Source: Algoriphagus antarcticus | GTDB lineage: Bacteria; Bacteroidota; Bacteroidia; Cytophagales; Cyclobacteriaceae | Assembly (NCBI RefSeq): GCF_002150685.1 | Contig: NZ_MSSW01000050.1 | Coordinates: forward strand, 1 to 64,000 | Direction: 5' to 3' | Length of the DNA: 64,000 nucleotides | Notes under the pieces: model-generated | The model's database searches: none | What the model was told of the DNA's origin: nothing | The model's input: the letters and a program-made list of their open reading frames with translations, nothing else | Shown here: positions 45,101 to 52,977 of the stretch, piece by piece | Layout of the letters: every line of letters starts with the position of its first letter | How positions within the stretch are numbered: the stretch's first letter is position 1 | Program-made: the position numbers and the translations under genes

Positions 45101-45194
45101 TGTTTTGAGCCAGGAGAGACCCAGAGCTCAATAACAACATGAACATGAATACCCATAGGAATCCATGCTTTTGGGATGTTAAAAGTTTCTGCAT
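42147..45194 (-). CDS. SusC/RagA-family TonB-dependent transporter
   Basis: Outer-membrane importer of 1015 residues. Signal peptide (about 1-29, ending LLAQ), a carboxypeptidase-regulatory-like domain (about 33-110, GKVTSDSGETMPGVSILVKG), a plug domain from DEVLVVGYGTTKKSDLTGSV (about 112) with the SusC signature region DASATAIYGSRGANGVIMVT, and a C-terminal beta-barrel ending in a Phe (YTIGLNVSF). It is first in the operon; a 14-base palindrome that fits a LacI-type operator lies 37 bases upstream of the start. Confidence 0.97.
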   Translation of the reverse strand: MQKLLTSQKHGFLWVFMFMLLLSSGSLLAQNKLITGKVTSDSGETMPGVSILVKGSTLGTTTDIDGNYSISAGEGDVLVFSFIGMQTKEIAINSSNMYDVTLETDISQLDEVLVVGYGTTKKSDLTGSVSSVKAAELTAFPVANATQALQGRAAGVSVQSNNGDPGGSLKVRIRGGNSINASSDPLYVVDGFIGGTLPAPEDIQSIEVLKDASATAIYGSRGANGVIMVTTKRGKIGKAKVDFNTSYSSQEVINRIDMLNANQFLDYTREVIPNYVDNGADTDWQDQIFRAGGIQNYQVSVSGGSDVVNYYVSGSFFDQKGIILNSGFERYAITSNLNFKASDKISVGVNLLARRTGRDGVVTQEGSGGAGGAGVVGSALRFMPDLPVRNEDGTFTLASIGDPIDNPFAVATERQQETIGDLFQSNFYLNYDIVKNLSFKTTLGFRTDNNRTGTFVPTTLYAGANVGGDATIGASKNTDLISENYFTYNLDLNTKHKFNFVAGYSFQKSNDTDWSSGAQSFITNSVSFWNLQGGAVQKIPSSGFSETQIQSVFGRINYSFNDKYLFTVNARYDGSSNFSKNNKYAFFPSGAFAWNMKDEGFMKDVNFVSDFKWRVSYGLTGNQAIGPYQTLARFSNSYTIIDGVAVNAVRPTTVANDDLTWETTRQFDFGADMSFLNNRLNLTADYYRSVTSDLLFSVPLPTYTGYSSQLQNLGKVENKGIEFTLNTVNTTGALKWNTSFNISINRNKVLELPDGNDILYGSGPGHLIGLGQTQILRVGEPVGSFFGWVYDGVYQQGDDFLPGGGFEQVAGGEKFRDIDGEKDANGALTGNPNGALNADDRTVIGNGQAKFIWGLNNDFSFKGFDLNIFFQGSQGNQILSYSLLEIETLSGSNNSTTRALDRWTPTNTDTDVPKRTLQRSQRVSSHWVFDGSYVRLKNISLGYSLPSSILEKLSISKARFYVSAQNILTFTEYKGFDPEVNYNSGGGAASNRNLGLDYASYPNAKSYTIGLNVSF

Positions 45195-45230
45195 GTTTAA
45201 TTATTTTAGGGTTAAATTATAAATTGATTG

Positions 45231-45244
45231 TGCAATCGATTGCA
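45231..45244. promoter_or_regulatory. LacI-type operator before susC
   Basis: TGCAATCGATTGCA, a perfect 14-base palindrome with the central CG typical of LacI-family operators, 37 bases upstream of the susC start. Shares the core CAATCGATTG with sites at 45384 and 49655. Confidence 0.75.
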
Positions 45245-45383
45245 TTTTACAAATAAAATAATTTTGCTCAAAATGATTTTAAGAATTATTTTTGAATCGA
45301 TGAATTGAGTCGTTTTAAAAGGGATGTCACCCTATTGAAAAACCAGGGAATTGACTTTATTTCATATCAAAATTTATAATCAT

Positions 45384-45395
45384 ACAATCGATTGT
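45384..45395. promoter_or_regulatory. LacI-type operator before the VOC gene
   Basis: ACAATCGATTGT, a perfect 12-base palindrome ending 12 bases upstream of the start codon, so a bound repressor would cover the ribosome binding site region. Same core as the susC and uxaA sites. Confidence 0.72.
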
Positions 45396-45407
45396 CTAAA
45401 AAAGCCT

Positions 45408-45791
45408 ATGAAATTTGAACATTTTGCGCTCAATGTGAGCAATGCAACAGCCGCATCTCGTTGGTACGAGGAGCATCTTGGGTTGAAAGTGGTCAAGAAA
45501 ATGATTGAGCCACCTTATATGACCTTCTTGGCGGATGATAGCGGTACGGTGATGCTAGAAATTTATTCAAACCCAAAAGGTGAAACATTAGACTTTGCTA
45601 ATCTACACCCCTTGGCAGTACATCTAGCATTGGTATCCGCGGATCCAAATGCGGACAGAGACCGTCTGGTAGAAGCTGGAGCTAAGTTGATTTCTGATGA
45701 TATTTTGCCAGATGGATCTCATTTGATAATGGTGAAAGATCCTTGGGGATTGGCGCTGCAATTATGCAAACGAGCCATACCTATGATCTGA
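45408..45791 (+). CDS. VOC-family (glyoxalase/bleomycin-resistance fold) protein
   Basis: 127 residues forming two beta-alpha-beta-beta-beta units: MKFEHFALNVSN... and HLALVSADPNADRDRL..., with possible metal ligands His5, Glu (MLEIYSNP), His (AVHLAL) and a C-terminal DPWGLALQLC. The start at 45408 is preferred over 45351, which would put the operator inside the gene. The substrate is unknown; its operator and neighbours tie it to uronate use. Confidence 0.85.
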   Translation: MKFEHFALNVSNATAASRWYEEHLGLKVVKKMIEPPYMTFLADDSGTVMLEIYSNPKGETLDFANLHPLAVHLALVSADPNADRDRLVEAGAKLISDDILPDGSHLIMVKDPWGLALQLCKRAIPMI

Positions 45792-45939
45792 TTTGTTTTC
45801 TTGATTCTGAAAATGAAGGGGATCAGAGTAAAATACTTCTGCATTCTGACAGTATTGCGAAATAGTTTTTCACTAATCAGGCAAAAGTGGATGGTAGATT
45901 TTATCTTAGGGGATATCACGTTTTAGAATTCTTTTATTA

Positions 45940-46953
45940 ATGATTGATCTTCAAATTCCTTTTGAGCAAATCAGCACAACGCTGAAAGAAATACTACTTA
46001 CCCATGGATTTACAGAAGAAAGGGCACAGCGATGTGGGCTGCTTTTTGCAAAAGCCGATCTTGATGGTGTGCGCTCTCATGGTGCAAATCGGTTTTTTCT
46101 ATTTCTGGATTTTATAAAAAAAGGATTGGTTAAACCTGACAAGGAGCCTGTCGCATTAAGTCAACTTGGGATGTTTGAGCGCTGGGATGGTCAGGGAGGA
46201 GTGGGGAATTTAAATGCAGAATTTGCCATGAATCGGGCGATTCAGCTCTCCAAAGAATTTGGGATTAGCTGCGTCACTTTGCAAAACACCAATCATTGGA
46301 TGCGTGGCGGGAACTTCGGTTGGCAAGCAGTAGAGGCAGGATGCATCGGGATTTGCTTCACCAATACGATTCCCAATATGCCAGCCTGGGGTGGCAGTGA
46401 ACCGAAAATTGGTAATAATCCACTTGTGATCGCGATTCCCAGAGCAAAGGGAGCTGTGGTTTTGGATATGGCTTTTACCCAGTTTGCTTATGGGAAGTTG
46501 AGTATTGCCAAAGACAAAGGTGAGCAAATGCCTTATGACGCAGGTTTTGATGAGGATGGAAATCTGACCAAAGATCCGGGAGCTGTGATCGACAATCTTC
46601 TGGGATTACCGATTGGATTATGGAAAGGCTCAGGGCTGAGCATGGTTTTGGATTTACTTTCAGCGGTTCTTTCTGGGGGAAATGCTTCTTTTGAAGTCGG
46701 AAAATCTGGTCATGAAAGTGCTGTTTCGCAGGTATTCCTTTGCTTTGACCCAACCAAACTCAAACTCACAGACTGGATAGAAGCTAAGTCAGACGCATTG
46801 ATAGAAGACCTGAAAAGCTCAGCAACTTTTGGCGATAAATCAGTTCGATATCCTGGAGAAAAAACGTTAGAAACCCGAAATAAAAACCTAAAAAATGGAG
46901 TGCCGATCGCAGAGAAACTCTGGGCGGAACTGCAAAATGAATTGAAATTATGA
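45940..46953 (+). CDS. Malate/L-lactate dehydrogenase (LDH2/YlbC-YiaK) family oxidoreductase
   Basis: NAD(P)H-dependent 2-ketoacid or ketogulonate-type reductase. 337 residues with the family pattern DGVRSHGANRFFLFLDFI (about 37-55), NTNHWMRGGNFGWQAVEAG and FTNTIPNMPAWGG. Members include 2,3-diketo-L-gulonate reductase and ureidoglycolate dehydrogenase; here a sugar-acid substrate is likely by context. It overlaps the next gene by 4 bases (ATGA). Confidence 0.85.
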   Translation: MIDLQIPFEQISTTLKEILLTHGFTEERAQRCGLLFAKADLDGVRSHGANRFFLFLDFIKKGLVKPDKEPVALSQLGMFERWDGQGGVGNLNAEFAMNRAIQLSKEFGISCVTLQNTNHWMRGGNFGWQAVEAGCIGICFTNTIPNMPAWGGSEPKIGNNPLVIAIPRAKGAVVLDMAFTQFAYGKLSIAKDKGEQMPYDAGFDEDGNLTKDPGAVIDNLLGLPIGLWKGSGLSMVLDLLSAVLSGGNASFEVGKSGHESAVSQVFLCFDPTKLKLTDWIEAKSDALIEDLKSSATFGDKSVRYPGEKTLETRNKNLKNGVPIAEKLWAELQNELKL

Positions 46954-47990
46954 GGCAACTAAAAATAGGAATAGTAGGCACTGGTGCGATCACTGGAAAG
47001 CATGCAGATGCAATCAGTGAGATTGAAAATGCTGAATTGGTTGCACTTTGCAGCAGTTCATCCGAAAGAGCAAAAGCCGCTCAGGAGAAATTTGGAATTG
47101 ATGCTTACTCTGACATCTCCGCTTTTTTGACCCATCCCGAACTCGATATTGTCTGCATTTGCACGGCTAGCGGGCATCACCTAGAAGCTGGATTGTTGGC
47201 AGCAAAAGCTGGAAAGCATTTGCTGATAGAGAAGCCAATTGAAATAAACCTCCACAGAGCGGATCAGTTGATTGAAGCCTGCGAGGAAAATGGAGTTAAG
47301 CTTGGAGTTATTTTTCAAAACAGGTTTTCGGCTGATTATATAAAGCTCAAGGCTGCGGTAAAAGATGGAAAATTCGGAAAGCTTCTGATGGGAAATGCGC
47401 ATGTGAATTGGTACAGAGCTCCAGAATATTACAGCAATAGTCCTTGGAAAGGCACGCTGGAGGGAGATGGTGGAGGAGCTTTTATGAATCAGGGCATTCA
47501 CACAGTCGATCTTTTGCTAGACTTGATGGGGGATGTGAAGTCAGTTTTCGCAAAAGTTAAAACCGCTCTTCATCCTATTGAAGGCGAAGATTTGGGGGCT
47601 GCATTGGTGACTTTTGAAAATAAAGCGTTGGGGAATATTACAGCTTCTACGGCATTGTATCCAGGGTTGCCTGAGCGTCTGGAGATTTTTGGGAAAAATG
47701 GCAGTGCTGTTTTGGAAGCTGGAAAACTGGTTCAATGGAGTATTGAGGGAGAAGAACCTGAACCAATTATCGCTGATACCAGCGCAGGTTCAGGAGCAGC
47801 CGATCCTATGGCAATTGGGCATGCACTTCACAAAGCACAATGGGAGCATTATTTGAATGCTATCGAGACAAATGAGCCTGTAATAGTAGAAGGAAATATG
47901 GCCCGAAAATCAGTTGAGCTGATCCGAGCCATTTATAAATCTTCAGAACTTGAAAAGGAAGTCGAGCTTCCTTTTATAGATCATGGTTAA
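46950..47990 (+). CDS. Gfo/Idh/MocA-family oxidoreductase
   Basis: 346 residues: Rossmann start LKIGIVGTGAITGKHADAI (about 4-22), the EKP motif in HLLIEKPIEI (about 92-96), and the C-terminal alpha/beta domain with GGGAFMNQGIHTVDLLLDL (about 174-192), with the catalytic His. Likely a sugar or sugar-acid dehydrogenase working with the LDH2-type enzyme just upstream. Its stop codon overlaps that of the convergent uxaA. Confidence 0.88.
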   Translation: MRQLKIGIVGTGAITGKHADAISEIENAELVALCSSSSERAKAAQEKFGIDAYSDISAFLTHPELDIVCICTASGHHLEAGLLAAKAGKHLLIEKPIEINLHRADQLIEACEENGVKLGVIFQNRFSADYIKLKAAVKDGKFGKLLMGNAHVNWYRAPEYYSNSPWKGTLEGDGGGAFMNQGIHTVDLLLDLMGDVKSVFAKVKTALHPIEGEDLGAALVTFENKALGNITASTALYPGLPERLEIFGKNGSAVLEAGKLVQWSIEGEEPEPIIADTSAGSGAADPMAIGHALHKAQWEHYLNAIETNEPVIVEGNMARKSVELIRAIYKSSELEKEVELPFIDHG

Positions 47991-49633
47991 AGCGAAACGC
48001 CTCTTTTCCAAGGTATAAAGTCATCTTGCCCGAGTATCATTGCTTTGGATTTCTCTTCACCGCTAGCAATCTTGATTACTTTCTCCAGGATTTCTTCCCC
48101 CATCTGCTGGATGTTTTTTTCGCCCGAGATCACAAAACCCGTATTGATATCGATGATGTCGGGCATGCGTTCGGTTAGTTTGTGATTAGAGGAAACCTTT
48201 ATCACAGGTGTCACGGGATTTCCGGTAGGAGTGCCTAGGCCAGTAGTGAAAAGAATCATATTTGCTCCTGCTCCTGCCATGGCAGTGGTGCTTTCTACAT
48301 CATTTCCAGGAGTGCAAAGTAAAGTCAGACCTGGCGTGTTTACATATTCGCCATAGTCCAGCACATCAGTTACTGGGGAAGTTCCTCCTTTTTTGGCAGC
48401 GCCGGAAGACTTCATGGCGTCAGTGATCAGTCCGTCTTTAATGTTTCCGGGGCTTGGATTCATATCAAAACCAGAACCTGATGCCTCTGCCGCAGCTGCA
48501 TAGAGACGCATCAAAGTTGAAAAGCGCTCTGCTTTTTCATCAGAAACGCAGCGGTTGATCAATTCTTGCTCTACGCCGCAAAGCTCGGGGAATTCGGATA
48601 AAATCGCTATTCCGCCCAAGGCTACCACCAAATCTGCGGCATATCCTACAGCCGGGTTTGCGGAGATTCCGGAGAATCCATCAGAACCACCGCATTCCAA
48701 ACCGACGACCAATTTGCTCAAGGGAGCAGGTTGACGGGTTTGTGTATTGGCTTCTGCCATACCTATAAATGTTTCTTTAATAGCCCTAGTTAGCAATTGC
48801 TGCTCAGTTCCTTCTACTTGCTGCTCCAGAATGATGAGAGGCTTTTTGAAGTCAGGATTGATTTTTCGTAGCTTATCCTCCATGTAAGAAGACTGCGCAT
48901 TTTGGCAACCCAAACTCAAGATGGTGGCTCCCGCAACATTCGGATTGTTGATATAGCCAGCTATGAGTGCGCAAAGTGCCTGAGAATCTGTTCTTGTGCC
49001 TCCGCAACCTACTTGGTGATTTAGGAACTTAATTCCGTCAATATTTTCAAAAAGGCGTTCTTCGGTTTTTTCTACTAGTGTCTCTACCGAAACCGTATCG
49101 AAGGAAGTGGTTTGACCTGACTTGTATAGATTGGCCATTTCTCTTACCATTTTCTTAAATGGATTTGGCTTGCCGAAGCCAAGTTCTTCGAGGAAAGCAT
49201 CTTTGATGATATCTACATTTCTATTTTCGCAGAAAACCATAGGGATTACCAACCAATAATTTCCCGTTCCCACCTGACCATCCGGTCTGTGAAAACCCAT
49301 AAAAGTCTTGTCTTTAAACTTGCTGATATCTGGAGCATCCCACTGGTATTCCCCTATTTTTTTACCAAAATCCTCCGCTTCGTGTGTCACATTTTGAGTA
49401 CTAAGGACACCGCCTGACGGGATCATTGAAAGAGCTTTACCTACAATTCCCCCATACATAAAGACCTGATCGCCCTTATTCAACTCATTGATTGCAAACT
49501 TATGTTTTGCAGGAATGCTGTCTTTGAGAGTGATTTTTAATCCGTTATGCTCAAATATTTCTCCTGCTTCTAGGTCTTGTAAAGCGACCAAAACATTGTC
49601 CTTAGGATGAATTTGTAATGTTATATGGTTCAT
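47987..49633 (-). CDS. uxaA: Altronate dehydratase
   Basis: Dehydrates D-altronate to 2-keto-3-deoxygluconate. 548 residues, fused form: N-terminal SAF domain (about 1-95, IHPKDNVLVALQDLEAGE), then the large UxaA/GarD core with HQVGCGGTRTDSQALCALIA, LGCQNAQS, ECGGSDGFSGISANPAVG and LLCTPGNDVESTTAMAGAGA. Conserved Cys residues and Gly-rich loops are intact. A palindromic operator lies 22 bases upstream. Its product meets the kduI/kduD branch at KDG. Confidence 0.94.
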   Translation of the reverse strand: MNHITLQIHPKDNVLVALQDLEAGEIFEHNGLKITLKDSIPAKHKFAINELNKGDQVFMYGGIVGKALSMIPSGGVLSTQNVTHEAEDFGKKIGEYQWDAPDISKFKDKTFMGFHRPDGQVGTGNYWLVIPMVFCENRNVDIIKDAFLEELGFGKPNPFKKMVREMANLYKSGQTTSFDTVSVETLVEKTEERLFENIDGIKFLNHQVGCGGTRTDSQALCALIAGYINNPNVAGATILSLGCQNAQSSYMEDKLRKINPDFKKPLIILEQQVEGTEQQLLTRAIKETFIGMAEANTQTRQPAPLSKLVVGLECGGSDGFSGISANPAVGYAADLVVALGGIAILSEFPELCGVEQELINRCVSDEKAERFSTLMRLYAAAAEASGSGFDMNPSPGNIKDGLITDAMKSSGAAKKGGTSPVTDVLDYGEYVNTPGLTLLCTPGNDVESTTAMAGAGANMILFTTGLGTPTGNPVTPVIKVSSNHKLTERMPDIIDINTGFVISGEKNIQQMGEEILEKVIKIASGEEKSKAMILGQDDFIPWKRGVSL

Positions 49634-50032
49634 TGGGATTATTCATTAGATTGAGCAATCGATTGCGCGGAGTAAGTAATTGTCAAGCAATAACGAAAAT
49701 CATTTGTAGATATTAAAACTATTGCGAAGAGTGTAGAAATCGAAACACGATTTTATCAAAATAGGGCATATGATATTAGTATGCTGGAAGAGAAAAAGGA
49801 GGGTTACTCTCCATTGGACTAGTAGTGACATTTATCCTACGGTCTAAATCGTTTCCGTAAATCGACCTTACATATCCGCTTAGAAAAACTTAATATTGTG
49901 TAGTATATTTTATGTTCAATAAACCCATGAAATCGAGCATGACGAAGCACGTCATACATTGGAATGTCCCGATAACTATCGGGATAACATTGCGAGATTC
50001 CATCTGACAATTGAAAAACAAAAAATAAACAG
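49634..50032. other. Divergent control region between uxaA and the TRAP genes
   Basis: 399 bases. The uxaA operator is at 49655-49666 and structured leader copy C fills 49928-50032. Between them (49670-49925) I see AT-rich sequence and no gene. No second CAATCGATTG site was found on the TRAP side. Confidence 0.6.
49655..49666. promoter_or_regulatory. LacI-type operator before uxaA
   Basis: GCAATCGATTGC, a perfect 12-base palindrome 22 bases upstream of the uxaA start codon, with the same core as the two sites near 45.3 kb. Confidence 0.75.
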
Positions 50033-50035
50033 ATG
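49928..50035 (+). promoter_or_regulatory. Candidate structured 5' leader, copy C (before dctP)
   Basis: The best-formed copy. TGAAATCGAGCA (49928-49939) and TGCGAGATT (49991-49999) form a closing helix AAUC/GAUU, tandem GA/GA and GCA/UGC. The insert has hairpins TGACG/CGTCA (49940-49954), ACATT/AATGT (about 49956-49966) and CCCGAT/ATCGGG (49968-49983). CATCTG (50001-50006) is complementary to CAGATG (50030-50035), which holds the AUG. 33 bases separate GCGAGATT and AUG. Confidence 0.7.
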
Positions 50036-51019
50036 AAAATCAAAAAACTTCAAATCCTTTCTTTTTGCGTTGTAATGACCCTCTTTTTTTCCTGTCAGGC
50101 CACAGGCGATAAGCGAATTATAAAGCTCGGCCACGGTCTTGGTATCACACATCCAGTGCATGAGGCTATGCTCTTTTTAGCCAAAAAAGTAGAGGAGAAA
50201 TCAGGAGGGAAAATGATTGTGAAAATATACCCAAATCAGCAATTGGGAAGTGAGCGTGAGCTGGTGGAACTTCTGCAAATTGGAAGCTTGGGAATGACTA
50301 AGGTATCTTCAGCTGCTTTGGAAGGATTTGCTCCTACTATGCAAGTGTTTGGGATGCCCTATTTATTTAGAGACGACGCGCACCAGCTGAGTGTATTGCA
50401 GGGTGAAATCGGCAAAAAGCTTTTACTTGATCCTCAAAAGTACCTTTTACGAGGTCTTTGCTACTATGACTCTGGGAAAAGAAGCTTTTATACCAAGGAC
50501 AAATCTATAGAGACTCCGTCGGATCTTGAGGGCCTGAAGGTCCGGGTGATGGAAAGTAACACAGCCTCAAATATGGTGAAAAGCTTAGGCGGTTCCCCTA
50601 CCCCTGTTTCGTTTGGAGAGCTATACACTGCTTTGCAACAGGGAATTGTGGATGGAGCAGAGAATAACGCACCGAGTCTGTATACCTCAAAGCACTACGA
50701 AGTATGTAAGTTCTATAGCTTAGATGAGCATACGGCTTTGCCGGATGTGATGATCGTAAGTACCAAGGTATGGGAAAGCTTGAATGAGCAGGAGCAACAG
50801 TGGCTGCAAGAGGCAGCTGATGAGTCTGCCACGTATGAATATAAAATTTGGGCAGAGGCTACAGAGGATTCTTTGAATGAACTGAGAAAGGCTGGAGTGA
50901 CTATCACCTACCCTGATAAGCAGCCATTTCGAGACGCTGTCGAGCCCATGTATTCAGACCTCAAAATTCAGCAGCCAGAAATCTACAAAATCGTGGAGGA
51001 AATCCGCGCAGTAAAGTAA
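50033..51019 (+). CDS. dctP: TRAP transporter substrate-binding protein (DctP family)
   Basis: 328 residues, lipoprotein-type signal (FFSC lipobox, Cys about 21). DctP features: KLGHGLGITHPVHEAMLFLA, YPNQQLGSERELVELLQIG, and the ligand Arg in LEGLKVRVMESNTASNM (about 165-180), followed by GELYTALQQGIVDGAENN. In this locus a sugar acid such as a uronate or ketouronate is the likely ligand. First gene of dctPQM and preceded by structured leader copy C. Confidence 0.93.
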   Translation: MKIKKLQILSFCVVMTLFFSCQATGDKRIIKLGHGLGITHPVHEAMLFLAKKVEEKSGGKMIVKIYPNQQLGSERELVELLQIGSLGMTKVSSAALEGFAPTMQVFGMPYLFRDDAHQLSVLQGEIGKKLLLDPQKYLLRGLCYYDSGKRSFYTKDKSIETPSDLEGLKVRVMESNTASNMVKSLGGSPTPVSFGELYTALQQGIVDGAENNAPSLYTSKHYEVCKFYSLDEHTALPDVMIVSTKVWESLNEQEQQWLQEAADESATYEYKIWAEATEDSLNELRKAGVTITYPDKQPFRDAVEPMYSDLKIQQPEIYKIVEEIRAVK

Positions 51020-51043
51020 CTATCAACCCAACTTATCAACCCT

Positions 51044-51532
51044 ATGTTTTCACCCTATTCCAAGCTAAATCTGGATAAATGGATTGGCAATTTTCTGGTC
51101 GTCTTGATGGCACTCATGGTGCTCAATGTGACGTGGCAGGTGGTTTCTCGCTATGTTTTTCAAAGCCCAAGTTCGTTTACAGATGAGCTTTCACGCTATA
51201 TGTTGATCTGGGTAGGAATGCTTGGGGCTGCATATGTCGCCGGTAAAAATGAGCATTTAGCGATTGATATTCTCCTCACCAAACTAGCGGAAAAAGCACA
51301 GGATAAATTAATGATTTTGATAAACTGCTGTATTTTGATCTTCGCACTTGTAGTAATGGTGATTGGTGGTTCAAACTTGGTTTACCTTACTTTTATTTTG
51401 GAGCAGAGATCAGCAGTGCTGCAGATTCCTTTAGCATATATCTACGGAATCATTCCTTTTAGCGGGCTATTGGTGATTTACTACCAGTTAGTCGCAATTA
51501 AATTTTTAACAACTGTTAAATCTGCTGTGTAA
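51044..51532 (+). CDS. dctQ: TRAP transporter small permease (DctQ)
   Basis: 162 residues with four membrane helices (about 16-36, 50-68, 90-112 and 132-152). Family stretches: NVTWQVVSRYVFQSPSSFTD and RYMLIWVGMLGAAYVAGKNEHLAID. Its last codons touch the start of dctM (1-base overlap at 51532). Confidence 0.92.
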   Translation: MFSPYSKLNLDKWIGNFLVVLMALMVLNVTWQVVSRYVFQSPSSFTDELSRYMLIWVGMLGAAYVAGKNEHLAIDILLTKLAEKAQDKLMILINCCILIFALVVMVIGGSNLVYLTFILEQRSAVLQIPLAYIYGIIPFSGLLVIYYQLVAIKFLTTVKSAV

Positions 51533-52827
51533 TGGAGATTTTGAGCGTATTAATACTAGTAATTTCCTTTTTGTTCTTGATAGGTATAGGAGTGCCGGTG
51601 GCTTGGAGTCTTGGGATTTCCAGCATGCTGACTTTGATGGTGACAGTGCAAACTATGCCTGCAATAACAACCATCGCACAGCGTATGGGGACTGGATTAG
51701 ATAGTTTTTCCCTTTTGGCAATTCCATTTTTTATTCTCGCAGGGGAATTGATGAATCGGGGAGGGATCGCCAATCGTCTGATCGAATTTGCAAAAGCACT
51801 CACAGGTAGAATGAGAGGCGGCTTGCTACATGTGAACATCATTGCAGCCATGCTAATGGGAGCGATTGCAGGGTCAGCGGTAGCTGCTGCATCTTCTATG
51901 GGAGGTATTTTGGGGAAAAGAATGGAAAAAGAAGGTTATCCTAAAGAGTTGGGTGCTGCAGTGAATATCACTTCTTCTACCACTGGATTGATCATTCCTC
52001 CATCCAATGTCTTGATCGTTTATTCACTTGCATCTGGTGGAGTTTCTGTTGCGGCACTATTCGTTGCGGGATATTTGCCTGGATTGCTGGTCGGGGGGTT
52101 GTTGATGATGACAGCGGCGATAATGGTGAGAATCCATAAGCTTCCAGCGGGTGAAGGATCTTCTTTTAAATTGATTTTGAAGACATTCTGGCAAGCAGTA
52201 CCGAGTTTATTCTTATTGATTGTGGTGATCGGAGGAATTATCGGAGGTGTATTTACAGCCACAGAAGCTTCGGCTATTGCCGTTGTTTATTCCTTGGTTT
52301 TATCATTGATCTACCAAGAGCTGAAAGTAAAAGATTTGCCATCCGTATTATTGAAAGCTGCTGAGACTACAGCTGTCGTGATGCTTTTGATCGCAACTTC
52401 TATGGCGATGTCTTGGGTGATGTCGAGCGAGGACATCCCTCAAAACATCTCTAATGCCCTTTTGGGATTGAGTGACAATATCTTTGTGATTCTGATTATG
52501 ATTAATCTACTGTTGCTCTTTGTGGGGATTTTTATGGATATGACTCCTGCGGTGTTGATTTTTACTCCGATATTCTTGCCAGTTGTGACAGCACTTGGAG
52601 TGGATCCAGTTCACTTTGGTATTATGATGGTACTGAATCTTTGTATAGGTCTGTGTACTCCGCCAGTAGGCTCCATTCTTTTTATAGGTGTTGGGGTGGC
52701 AAATACAACAATACAGAAAATCATGAAGCCTTTACTGCCATTCTATGCTGCAATGGTCTTGGCGTTGATCCTGATTATGCTTTTTCCTGAGATCACCCTT
52801 TGGCTTCCAAGAGTATTTGGGGTGTAA
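51532..52827 (+). CDS. dctM: TRAP transporter large permease (DctM)
   Basis: 431 residues, about eleven to twelve membrane segments, with DctM hallmarks: LLAIPFFILAGELMNRGGIA, SGSAVAAASSMGGI-like AGSAVAAASSMGGILGKRME, IIPPSNVLIVYSLASGG and the late LCIGLCTPPVGSILFIGVGV. Sodium-driven import with DctP and DctQ is the family mechanism. Confidence 0.95.
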   Translation: MEILSVLILVISFLFLIGIGVPVAWSLGISSMLTLMVTVQTMPAITTIAQRMGTGLDSFSLLAIPFFILAGELMNRGGIANRLIEFAKALTGRMRGGLLHVNIIAAMLMGAIAGSAVAAASSMGGILGKRMEKEGYPKELGAAVNITSSTTGLIIPPSNVLIVYSLASGGVSVAALFVAGYLPGLLVGGLLMMTAAIMVRIHKLPAGEGSSFKLILKTFWQAVPSLFLLIVVIGGIIGGVFTATEASAIAVVYSLVLSLIYQELKVKDLPSVLLKAAETTAVVMLLIATSMAMSWVMSSEDIPQNISNALLGLSDNIFVILIMINLLLLFVGIFMDMTPAVLIFTPIFLPVVTALGVDPVHFGIMMVLNLCIGLCTPPVGSILFIGVGVANTTIQKIMKPLLPFYAAMVLALILIMLFPEITLWLPRVFGV

Positions 52828-52841
52828 GGAAGTTTTGTGTA

Positions 52842-52861
52842 GGATGTCAGATGACCGATGT
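52842..52861 (+). repeat. Left repeat flanking the toxin-antitoxin pair
   Basis: GGATGTCAGATGACCGATGT matches the reverse complement of 53659-53678 at 16 of 20 positions, so the toxin-antitoxin genes lie inside imperfect inverted repeats. Confidence 0.45.
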
Positions 52862-52977
52862 TTAGAAAAAAAAACTGTAGTTTAAGGACTGCCGTTTTTT
52901 GTTTTAGGCTGTTTTGATCATTAGGGGAAGATTTCCGTAAATTGAGCTAGGAATATTCCCCTTCAAAAAATCTCATC

